31,888 nt of DNA from an uncultured Bacilli bacterium (lineage in GTDB: Bacteria > Bacillota_I > Bacilli_A > RF39 > UBA660). Shown here one piece after another: positions 8,051 through 14,556 of this stretch. Made by a program: the position numbers and the translations under genes. Under the pieces are notes generated by a model that saw only the letters and a program-made list of their open reading frames with translations, was not told the origin of the DNA and ran no database searches. The first letter of the stretch is position 1, and each line of letters opens with the position of its first letter. Where the stretch lies: the NCBI GenBank assembly GCA_934097015.1, contig CAKONF010000011.1, positions 1-31,888 on the forward strand, read 5' to 3'.

Positions 8051-8411
8051 TGAATTGAAAGAATTATTAAGTAATTCTTATAGTCCATATAGTGATTTAT
8101 GTTTTTCTTGTATAGTTGTTATGAAAGATGGTAAAAAGTTTAATGGTGTTACAGTAAAAAATGCTACATATAGAGATGGTTTATATGCAGAACAGATTGC
8201 AATTGGAAGAGCAGTTACAGGTGGTTATAAATATGGTGATTTTGAAAAGATATATATAATGGTCGGTAGTAATGATATTAGTGATTTGAAATATTTAAAT
8301 GAAAGAGTTATTACAGAATTTTTTGAACCTATGAAAAGTGTAATACTTTATACTTTAGATGGTGATAATAGAGTTTTAAAAGTTGGAAACTTATATAATA
8401 ATATTTATTAA
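8043..8411 (+). CDS. Cytidine-deaminase paralogue lacking the zinc ligands (probable pseudoenzyme)
   Basis: This 122-residue protein aligns without gaps to the upstream cdd for about the first 85 residues ('ELKELLSNSYS', 'MKDGK.F.GV.V.N', 'AEQ.AIG.AV..GYK.GDF.KIY'), so it arose by tandem duplication. The zinc ligands are all replaced: C48 to Tyr (YAEQ), C83 to Lys and C86 to Asn in 'SDLKYLNERV'. The catalytic Glu50 remains. It keeps the canonical 'SPYS' motif that the first copy has lost. AAGGAGG at 8031-8037 gives a strong ribosome binding site. The frame is intact and codon use is normal, so this is not simple decay. A mixed oligomer or regulatory role with the first copy is inference. Confidence 0.8.
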   Translation: MISELKELLSNSYSPYSDLCFSCIVVMKDGKKFNGVTVKNATYRDGLYAEQIAIGRAVTGGYKYGDFEKIYIMVGSNDISDLKYLNERVITEFFEPMKSVILYTLDGDNRVLKVGNLYNNIY

Positions 8412-8416
8412 TAATT

Positions 8417-8440
8417 AACGTATATTTTGTACGTTTTTTT
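8417..8440 (+). terminator. Intrinsic terminator after the deaminase pair
   Basis: The stem AACGTA (8417-8422) / TACGTT (8430-8435) has a 7-base loop and is followed by Ts to 8440. Confidence 0.7.
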
Positions 8441-8492
8441 CATTATAATAAGTTTTATTTTATAAAATATACCAAATTATAAAAAAATAATG

Positions 8493-8498
8493 TATAAT
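8493..8498 (+). promoter_or_regulatory. -10 box upstream of the paralogue pair and era
   Basis: TATAAT lies 29 bases before ATG 8527 and after the preceding terminator. No clear -35 is visible. It would drive the two unknown paralogues and probably era to recO. Confidence 0.45.
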
Positions 8499-8526
8499 AG
8501 TGTTGATACTTTTTAGGAGTGATTAC

Positions 8527-9159
8527 ATGGATACAAATAGATTATTTACTACATTTGATAAAGATGGAAATGAAATATTATTGTTTATGCAGTCTGTTGA
8601 TAATTATATAAATTTTATAAATGATGAAATAGTAAATAAAGATGATATACAATTAGAAACATTATTGGAGTATAGAAAAACTATAAAAACAATTAGATTT
8701 TTACCATCTTCAATTGCTAAAAAATTATATATTATGGATAGAGATAAGATAGTTGATGCAGACAATTTATTTATAGGATGTAAATGTACTGTAGTAAATT
8801 ATGATAAAGAAGTTAAATGGGATCGTTGTCTTACTTATTATATTGAACATACATGGAATTATACAAATAAAGAGTTTGTAATTTATAAATATTTTAAGAG
8901 TAAAAGATATAAAGATATAAATTATGATATATTAAAAAATGTAGGTGATCAAAAATTATATATTCAAGACAAACAAGATACAAACATATATTTATTACCA
9001 AAATTTAAAAACGGAACAAAAATTATTTTAGCAGATGATAATTATATTAGTTTTGGTGATTACTTAAAAGAAAAATATTTAACAAAAAAGAAAGTTTATG
9101 AATTAGCAAACTATTTGAAATATGAATGTACTAGGGATTATTTTAATGAACACAAGTAG
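8527..9159 (+). CDS. Unknown protein, first of a tandem paralogue pair
   Basis: This is a 210-residue soluble protein that I do not recognise. It begins 'MDTNRLFTTFDKDGNEILLF', which suggests a small beta-hairpin N-terminal domain. A Leu/Lys-rich helical part (about 45-80), 'DNLFIGCKCTVVNYDKEVKW' (about 85-105) and a tail 'LTKKKVYELANYLKYECTRD' follow. The same blocks recur in the next gene, so the two are paralogues. ATG 8527 is supported by AGGAG at 8515-8519; the in-frame GTG 8500 has no such support. There is no signal peptide or membrane segment. The pair lies inside the otherwise conserved cdd-era interval. Confidence 0.7.
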   Translation: MDTNRLFTTFDKDGNEILLFMQSVDNYINFINDEIVNKDDIQLETLLEYRKTIKTIRFLPSSIAKKLYIMDRDKIVDADNLFIGCKCTVVNYDKEVKWDRCLTYYIEHTWNYTNKEFVIYKYFKSKRYKDINYDILKNVGDQKLYIQDKQDTNIYLLPKFKNGTKIILADDNYISFGDYLKEKYLTKKKVYELANYLKYECTRDYFNEHK

Positions 9160-9775
9160 AGTATTTACGGTATTTGATAAGAATGGTAATGAAAAATTGA
9201 TATTTTTAGATGAAAATAATAGATATTTTGATTTTGATGGTAATGAAATAGAAAAACAAAAATTAGATTTAGAAACATTAAAATATTTTTCTTCTTTATT
9301 AAAAAAAATAAAACATTGTCCTTCATTTATTATTAAATATTTATATAATAAAGATAGAAATAAGTTAATAGAAACTGATGATATATTAATTGGATGTAAA
9401 TACAAAATATGTGATTTAAAAACAATACCAATAGATTATTATTGTGGAGGCACATTAATACATGACTTTAGTTATAAATGGAATTCTTCAGATTCAAAAG
9501 TAGGCCTATACATATTTTTAAGAAAAAAATTTAATGATAAGTATAAATTATATAAATATAAATTATGTGAAAATTTATTAGATGGAAAAAAATATATAGC
9601 ATTTTATAAAAAAATGGATAAAATATTCTTTTTAAATGATTTTGATAATGGCTTTGAATATGTTTTTTTCGATGGACGTACTTTAAAATATTTATGTAAA
9701 GAAAATATAGTATCAAAAAAGAAAATATATGAATTAGCGTATTCATTAAAAAAAATAAGATTAATTAAGGAGTGA
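9146..9775 (+). CDS. Unknown protein, second of the tandem paralogue pair
   Basis: This 209-residue protein is homologous to the preceding gene product. Matching blocks are 'MNTSRVFTVFDKNGNEKLIF', 'LDLETLKYFSSLLKKIKHCP', 'DDILIGCKYKICD' and the C-terminal 'VSKKKIYELAYSLKKI'. The middle part has diverged and contains many aromatic and Lys residues ('KYKLYKYKLCENLLDGKKY'). ATG 9146 is preferred because AGGGA at 9133-9137 lies upstream; it overlaps the first paralogue by 14 bases. The stop is followed by the era ribosome binding site only 4 bases away, so it is co-transcribed with era. Function unknown. Confidence 0.7.
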   Translation: MNTSRVFTVFDKNGNEKLIFLDENNRYFDFDGNEIEKQKLDLETLKYFSSLLKKIKHCPSFIIKYLYNKDRNKLIETDDILIGCKYKICDLKTIPIDYYCGGTLIHDFSYKWNSSDSKVGLYIFLRKKFNDKYKLYKYKLCENLLDGKKYIAFYKKMDKIFFLNDFDNGFEYVFFDGRTLKYLCKENIVSKKKIYELAYSLKKIRLIKE

Positions 9776-9779
9776 TTAT

Positions 9780-10661
9780 ATGAAAAGTGGATTTGTAAGT
9801 ATAATAGGAAGACCTAATACTGGTAAAAGTACATTAATTAATACAATAATAAATAATAAAATTGCAATAGTTAGTGATGTTGCAGGAACTACTAGAAATT
9901 CTATTCATGGTGTATATAATGATAAAGATACACAAATAGTTTTTGTAGATACTCCTGGTATACATAAACCTCAAGATAAGTTAGGAAGAGAATTAAATAA
10001 AGAAGCTTATAGTAATTTAAGTGATATTGACTTGATATTATTTATTGTTGATGCTTCTACTGGAATAGGAAAAGGGGATAAATTTATTATTAATGCACTT
10101 AAAAATAATGAAGTTCCTGTTATATTAATTTTAAATAAAATTGATAAGTTAAATAATGAAGGTATAATGAATGCAATTAACATGTATAAAGATTTATATG
10201 ATTTTGCAGAGGTAATACCTATTTCTGCACTTAAAAATGATAATATTGATAGATTGTTAAAAGTTATTAAAACATATTTAAATGATACGGTAAAATATTA
10301 TGATGATGGTATTATAACAAATGCTAGCAAATACTTTTTGGCAAGTGAATTTGTTAGAGAAAAAATATTAGAACTAACTAAAGATGAAATACCTCATAGC
10401 GTTACATGTTTGACTACAAATTATCAAGAAAAATCTAATGTAATAAACATAAGTGTAGATATAATAGTTGATAGAAGTAATCTAAAGAAAATTATAATTG
10501 GTAAAGGCGGTAAAATGCTTAAAGAAATAGGTAGTCGTGCTAGAGTAGATTTAGAAAATACATTAGGAAAACAAATATATTTAGAATTATATGTAAAAAC
10601 TATAGAAGATTGGCGAGATAAAGAACGTTATTTAAGGGAATTTGGAATTATAGATGAATAA
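9780..10661 (+). CDS. era: GTPase Era
   Basis: This 293-residue essential GTPase binds the 3' end of 16S rRNA and assists 30S assembly. The GTPase domain shows G1 GRPNTGKST (about 10-18), the switch region with 'AGTTRNSIHG', G3 'DTPGIHKP' (about 59-66) and G4 'NKID' (about 119-122). The C-terminal KH domain has the RNA-binding loop 'IIIGKGGKMLKEIG' (about 238-251) and ends 'DWRDKERYLREFG'. Length and order are standard. AAGGAGTG lies 5 bases before the start. YbeY and Era act in the same ribosome maturation process, which explains their conserved linkage. Confidence 0.97.
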   Translation: MKSGFVSIIGRPNTGKSTLINTIINNKIAIVSDVAGTTRNSIHGVYNDKDTQIVFVDTPGIHKPQDKLGRELNKEAYSNLSDIDLILFIVDASTGIGKGDKFIINALKNNEVPVILILNKIDKLNNEGIMNAINMYKDLYDFAEVIPISALKNDNIDRLLKVIKTYLNDTVKYYDDGIITNASKYFLASEFVREKILELTKDEIPHSVTCLTTNYQEKSNVINISVDIIVDRSNLKKIIIGKGGKMLKEIGSRARVDLENTLGKQIYLELYVKTIEDWRDKERYLREFGIIDE

Positions 10662-11463
10662 AGAAAAATATCTAAAGTTTTACATAGATTCTAATGGAGA
10701 AATAGATTTAATAAATAAATTTATAAAAGAAGAAAAAATAAATTTAAATGATTTTAATGATGTAATAACAAGTTATATAAAAGAATTAGAACAAAATAAA
10801 GAAGTAAATAAATTATATTTAGAATATAGATTAAAATTTAAAAATAAAAAAATAAATAATAATAATAATAAAATTAGTAAAAGAAAAGAAACAGAAACTA
10901 TTATTAATATAATAAATAATTATATAAATGAAGATAAACATAATATAAAAGAATATGTATCTAATTCTAATTACTCATATAGTGATTTTAAAAAATTTAT
11001 TAATAATTATAAGAGTTATTATTTAACTAATATAGAAAAAAATATATTAAAAGAGTTTTTTAAAAGAGAAAATGAATTTAATAAAAATAATTTAGATAAA
11101 GTAAAAGATGTAGTTGATAAAATAAGTGATGATTTAGTAAATGATAAACCATTTAATATATTAGATTATTATAATAGTTTAGGTTGGGATTCTAAGTTAT
11201 TAATATATTATTTAAATAATAATAAAGATGTATTTTCTAATTTTTTAATAGATAATGTTAGAATATATTTAAAAAAATATAATATTACAGATAAAAAATA
11301 TAAATTGAATGAATTTATAGAATATATAAAGAATAATAATAAAAATATGAATATTAAAAATATTGAAGTTATTATTAATTATATGAATGATAATAAAATG
11401 CCATATAATTATTATTTGTTTAAATGTATTAAAGAAAATTTATTTGAAGTGAATAAAATATAA
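10654..11463 (+). CDS. Unknown Lys/Asn-rich protein between era and yqzL
   Basis: This 269-residue protein is extremely rich in Lys, Asn, Ile and Tyr. It is probably all-helical, with repeated patterns such as 'DLINKFIKEEKINLNDF', 'KNNLDKVKDVVDKISDDL' and 'DYYNSLGWDSKLLIYYLNNN'. An Asn run occurs near residue 68. It has no signal peptide, membrane helix or catalytic motif that I recognise. The start overlaps the end of era by 8 bases, which implies translational coupling. This position is not occupied by such a gene in the B. subtilis cluster. It is most likely a fast-evolving lineage-specific protein. Confidence 0.65.
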   Translation: MNKEKYLKFYIDSNGEIDLINKFIKEEKINLNDFNDVITSYIKELEQNKEVNKLYLEYRLKFKNKKINNNNNKISKRKETETIINIINNYINEDKHNIKEYVSNSNYSYSDFKKFINNYKSYYLTNIEKNILKEFFKRENEFNKNNLDKVKDVVDKISDDLVNDKPFNILDYYNSLGWDSKLLIYYLNNNKDVFSNFLIDNVRIYLKKYNITDKKYKLNEFIEYIKNNNKNMNIKNIEVIINYMNDNKMPYNYYLFKCIKENLFEVNKI

Positions 11464-11465
11464 AA

Positions 11466-11511
11466 ATAATAACCAATATAATTATGTAAGTAAGAAAGGG
11501 TTGGTTATTAT
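11466..11511 (+). promoter_or_regulatory. Hairpin with the yqzL ribosome binding site in its loop
   Basis: ATAATAACCAA (11466-11476) and TTGGTTATTAT (11501-11511) are perfect 11-base inverted repeats. The 24-base loop holds AAAGGG (11495-11500), the yqzL ribosome binding site, and the 3' arm covers the A and T of the ATG at 11510. Pairing would mask the start codon while exposing the binding site. It could modulate translation; this is inferred from structure only. Confidence 0.5.
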
Positions 11512-11587
11512 GACTAAAAAAGAATTATGGGAAATGTTTAAAAAGACAGGAAAAATAGAATATTATTTAGAATATAAAAAGAAGTGA
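11510..11587 (+). CDS. yqzL: YqzL-like small protein
   Basis: This is a 25-residue frame: MTKKELWEMFKKTGKIEYYL followed by EYKKK. B. subtilis yqzL is a small gene located between era and recO; its product also has a Trp-x-x-F-x-x-T-G-x-I pattern, which is matched here by 'LWEMFKKTGKIEYYL'. Position, pattern and a good AAAGGG ribosome binding site together make this a real gene. It is shorter than the roughly 47 residues I recall for Bacillus. It ends TGA 4 bases before the recO GTG start. Function is unknown in the family. Confidence 0.75.
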   Translation: MTKKELWEMFKKTGKIEYYLEYKKK

Positions 11588-11591
11588 TATA

Positions 11592-12323
11592 GTGAGAGAA
11601 GTAGAAGGTTTTATTATTAGTGAAGTTCCATATAAAGATACTTCTAAGATAATAAATGTATTTACTAGAGAGGGTATTATTGGTTTAGTTGCTAAAGGAG
11701 CTAAAAGTTTAAAAAGTAATTTAAGAGTTAATACAACTAAATTTACATATGGAAAGTTTATTATTAAAGGTACTAGTGATAAATTAAATACATTAATGGA
11801 AGTTAGTGTTATAGATGAACTTAAAAATATTAAGAATGATTTATTAAGAATAAGTTATTTATCTTATATAGTAGATTTGACTTATCAAATAATTAAACAG
11901 ACTTATGAAGTTAATAGTTTATATGATTTATTTATTAGTGTTGTACTTAAAATGAATGAAAAATTAAATCCTAAAGTATTATGTAATATATATGAATTAA
12001 AAGTTTTAGATTATTTGGGAGTTGGTATAAATTTTAATAGTTGTACAAAATGTGGTAGCAAAAATAATATAATTACTATTAATGGTGATGTAGGTGGTTA
12101 TCTATGTAATAATTGTTATACTAATGAGATTATATATAATGCTAAAACTATTAAGATGTTTAGATTATATTATTTAATTGATATAAATAGTATATCTGAT
12201 TTAAAAATAAGTAATGATGTTATAGATAATATAGATTATTTTATTAATACTTATTATGATAGATATACAGGGCTTTATTTAAAAAGTAAAAAATTTTTAA
12301 AAGATATTAATAAGTTATATTAG
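11592..12323 (+). CDS. recO: DNA repair protein RecO
   Basis: This 243-residue protein acts in the RecFOR pathway, loading RecA onto SSB-coated DNA. The N-terminal OB fold begins 'EGFIISEVPYKDTSKIINVF' (about 5-24) and includes 'GLVAKGAKSLKSNLR'. The helical C-terminal domain contains a zinc-binding Cys4 site, 'CTKCG' and 'YLCNNC' (about 150-175). The start is GTG at 11592; AAGAAGTGAT lies upstream, and yqzL ends 4 bases before, suggesting coupling. It closes the yqfC-recO cluster; glyQS, which follows in B. subtilis, is absent. Confidence 0.93.
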   Translation: MREVEGFIISEVPYKDTSKIINVFTREGIIGLVAKGAKSLKSNLRVNTTKFTYGKFIIKGTSDKLNTLMEVSVIDELKNIKNDLLRISYLSYIVDLTYQIIKQTYEVNSLYDLFISVVLKMNEKLNPKVLCNIYELKVLDYLGVGINFNSCTKCGSKNNIITINGDVGGYLCNNCYTNEIIYNAKTIKMFRLYYLIDINSISDLKISNDVIDNIDYFINTYYDRYTGLYLKSKKFLKDINKLY

Positions 12324-12355
12324 TATTTTTTTTATTATATATTTTATAAATAGTG

Positions 12356-12384
12356 TTTACAATTATGAATAGTTTTGATATATT
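12356..12384 (+). promoter_or_regulatory. Strong sigma-A promoter for a candidate small RNA or leader
   Basis: TTTACA (12356-12361), a 17-base spacer and TATATT (12379-12384) preceded by TG at -15/-14 form one of the best promoters in the window. The expected start point is near 12391. No open reading frame starts downstream until 12650. Confidence 0.65.
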
Positions 12385-12443
12385 ATATTTAAGGTAGAAA
12401 TACCTAGTAAAGAAATTTTCTATTCATAAAAAAAGATAATATG

Positions 12444-12524
12444 AGACTTTATACTTCTCTCCCGACCTCGAAATTTTGTTCGGGGGGGGGGGTATAAACA
12501 AGAAGTAGAAATAAAGTCTTTTTT
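12444..12524 (+). terminator. Long nested terminator hairpin containing a G tract
   Basis: The outer arms AGACTTTAT (12444-12452) / ATAAAGTCT (12511-12519) are continued by ACTTCT (12453-12458) / AGAAGT (12501-12506) with a 4-base bulge. The inner stem CTCCCGA (12459-12465) pairs with TCGGGGG from 12480, using part of the G tract. Ts run to 12524. Confidence 0.7.
12482..12492 (+). repeat. Homopolymer of eleven G in an AT-rich genome
   Basis: Eleven consecutive Gs lie on the 3' side of the inner stem. In sequence this AT-rich such a tract is very unlikely by chance, and it is a classic slippage-prone site. The inner stem can pair in several registers with it. Confidence 0.9.
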
Positions 12525-12649
12525 GTGTTAAAAAACGACAAATTATTTTATATCAATAGTATATAATTGGTACTATAAGCCCATGGTAAATTAAATTATA
12601 AAAAGATATAATATAATTGTCATAATAAAAGAAAGGTAGTGAGTATATT

Positions 12650-14461
12650 ATGAATAGAAAGCAGAAGATAATAGTAAGTACAACAGGAATATTTTTAGTA
12701 CTTTTAATTCTTGTAGGATTAACTTACGCATATTTTTTAACAAGAATAAATGGAAATACAAATGAAAAAAGTATAAGCGTGACGACTGCTAACTTAAGAT
12801 TAGTATATAGTGATGGAACAGATGGTGTAATAGGTGGAACTAATATAGAACCAAGTGATACTGTATACACAAAAACATTTACTGTAAAAAGTGAAGGAAA
12901 TAAGAATATAGAATACGGAGTATATTTAATAAATGTAATAAATCAATTAACAAGAAAAGAAGATGTTAAATATACATTAGATTGTACAACAGATGGAACG
13001 ATTACATGTAATGGAGTAAATGAATCAACATTTCCAAGTGGAATAAGTCAATTAGTAACAAATATAATAGAACCTGGAAAAACTCATACATACACATTTA
13101 AATTCACATACAAAGATACAGGAACAGATCAAAGTATAGATATGGGTAAAGAACTAAGTGCAAAGATACAAATATTTGGAAAACAACCAAATGGAGAATA
13201 TTTCCCATATGAAGAAGGAACTTTATCATATAACATAATAAATAATGCAAAAAACAATTTAAATGGTACAGAATATTTAGAAACACCAAAAACTTTACCA
13301 GCACAAGCAACAAGTTCATTTATATATGTAAAAGGAACTGACCCGACATCATTTACTTCATCACTAAGTAGTGCAACAAATTATTATATTTCATATGCAG
13401 ACGAGTATACAGTAGATGAAACAACAGGTGAATTAGCATTAGTAAATCCAACAATTGCAACTGAAAAATATACAACATCAATGGCAAGCAGTTTAGTAGG
13501 AAAATATGCAGTATGGGGTACTAGCACACCAACAGTGACAAACACACAAAATCAATATAGTATATATAAAATATCAACTAACATATCTGATATAACTTCA
13601 ACTATAAAATACGCAATAATAAGTTCAACTACAAAATCAACTGAAAAAGAACTTAGTTCAACACCAGATGATTATGGAACAAGTTATTATTATAGAGGTG
13701 GAGTAGAAGATAATTATGTTAATTTTGCAGGAATGTGTTGGAAAATTGTTAGAATTGAAGGAGACGGTTCTACAAAATTAATATTAGAAGATAGAAGTGC
13801 TGAATGTAATGATGAATCATACACTGGAAATTGGAGTGATGGGAACACTATTATATTTGGTTATGATTCAAATTATAAAGCAGATTTTTTAAATTATTCT
13901 GGTGGTCTTGTTGACTCTTTAATGAGTTTTAAAACTACATTAGAGACAGCTTTTGGAACTGGAAAAACATTAGCTGATTATTTAAAAATAGATGATTGGT
14001 GCTTTGACCATAATGTTGCTTCTACTGATAGTAGTGGAAATCAATACTATGATGCTTATAAAAGAATATATACAGATAAAAGTCCATCATTAAAATGTAC
14101 TGGAACAAAATTAAATAAATATAAAGATAGTACAGATATGTATGTAGGAACATTAACAGCAGATGAGATTGTTTTCGCAGGAGCAACTGATAAACAAAAT
14201 TTGACGTATTATTTAAGCAATAGTTATGTAGTGAATAATTTTTTGAATTGGTGGGTGATTTCTTCTTACAATTACGATGCTGAATGGACAGATGATTATG
14301 TGTTTATACTACAAAGTGATACTGGATTTCTAAGTCAAGACAAAGTCACTCCATCTAGTAGTGGACACTACTCCCGTCCTTCAATAACTCTTAAGCCTGG
14401 AATCCAAATTTCAAGCGGAAATGGAACAAAAGAAAATCCTTATATTATAAAAACTTCATAA
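12650..14461 (+). CDS. TasA/camelysin-like secreted surface protein with a C-terminal FAG-type domain
   Basis: This 603-residue secreted protein begins with a Lys/Arg start and a hydrophobic helix (about 8-28). The following 'SVTTANLRLVYSDG' and 'DTVYTKTFTVKSEGNKNIEY' blocks are typical of TasA/camelysin-type (SipW-processed) pre-proteins. A Thr/Ser-rich middle (about 215-340) leads to a C-terminal domain beginning 'YYYRGGVEDNYVNFAGMCWK' and 'IVRIEGDGSTKLI' (about 346-380). It ends 'SRPSITLKPGIQISSGNG' then 'TKENPYIIK'. This domain is familiar from surface proteins of uncultured gut Bacillota but has no known function. Four Cys (CNDES, CFDHN, MCWK, LKCTG) could form disulfides. GGTAGTGAG precedes the start. 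It has its own terminator and a structured leader upstream. Confidence 0.75.
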   Translation: MNRKQKIIVSTTGIFLVLLILVGLTYAYFLTRINGNTNEKSISVTTANLRLVYSDGTDGVIGGTNIEPSDTVYTKTFTVKSEGNKNIEYGVYLINVINQLTRKEDVKYTLDCTTDGTITCNGVNESTFPSGISQLVTNIIEPGKTHTYTFKFTYKDTGTDQSIDMGKELSAKIQIFGKQPNGEYFPYEEGTLSYNIINNAKNNLNGTEYLETPKTLPAQATSSFIYVKGTDPTSFTSSLSSATNYYISYADEYTVDETTGELALVNPTIATEKYTTSMASSLVGKYAVWGTSTPTVTNTQNQYSIYKISTNISDITSTIKYAIISSTTKSTEKELSSTPDDYGTSYYYRGGVEDNYVNFAGMCWKIVRIEGDGSTKLILEDRSAECNDESYTGNWSDGNTIIFGYDSNYKADFLNYSGGLVDSLMSFKTTLETAFGTGKTLADYLKIDDWCFDHNVASTDSSGNQYYDAYKRIYTDKSPSLKCTGTKLNKYKDSTDMYVGTLTADEIVFAGATDKQNLTYYLSNSYVVNNFLNWWVISSYNYDAEWTDDYVFILQSDTGFLSQDKVTPSSSGHYSRPSITLKPGIQISSGNGTKENPYIIKTS

Positions 14462-14481
14462 GACTTTCAAAGTCTTTTTTT
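14460..14481 (+). terminator. Intrinsic terminator after the TasA-like gene
   Basis: The stem AAGACT / AGTCTT, extendable to AAGACTTT / AAAGTCTT around a central C, is followed by Ts. It resembles the 3' arm of the hairpin at 12444-12524, so the gene is flanked by similar AAAGTCTTTTTT stops. Confidence 0.8.
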
Positions 14482-14505
14482 CTTTACATAATAGAATTAG
14501 ATTTA

Positions 14506-14535
14506 TTGTAAATAATAATAGTAATATGATATAAT
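14506..14535 (+). promoter_or_regulatory. Promoter of the racemase-ligase-amidotransferase operon
   Basis: TTGTAA (14506-14511), an 18-base spacer and TATAAT (14530-14535) with TG at the extended position lie 21 bases before the start codon at 14557. Confidence 0.6.
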
Positions 14536-14556
14536 TTTTAAGGAAGAGTTGGTATT

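Larger units (their letters stand above)
12391..12524 (+). ncRNA. Candidate structured RNA of about 130 nt, or a terminated leader
   Basis: From the predicted start the RNA begins with a small hairpin AGGTA-GAAA-TACCT (12392-12405), continues through an AT-rich linker and ends in a large nested stem with six Ts. It has no coding potential of note. It does not match the conserved boxes of a T-box, SRP RNA or any riboswitch I can recall. It may be a free small RNA or an attenuated leader for the surface protein gene at 12650. Together with its promoter it accounts for most of the 326-base gap after recO; 12525-12649 holds only AT-rich sequence with possible -10 boxes (12562-12567, 12607-12612). 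Confidence 0.45.

Noticed and set aside
9103..9405. 100-codon minus-strand frame across the two unknown paralogues
   Set aside because: It is the complement of AT-rich coding sequence with no start signals; the plus-strand paralogue pair is better supported.
12324..12649. T-box leader, as glyQS follows recO in B. subtilis
   Set aside because: No T-box consensus (AGGGTGGnACCGCG) is present and the downstream gene is a surface protein, not a synthetase.
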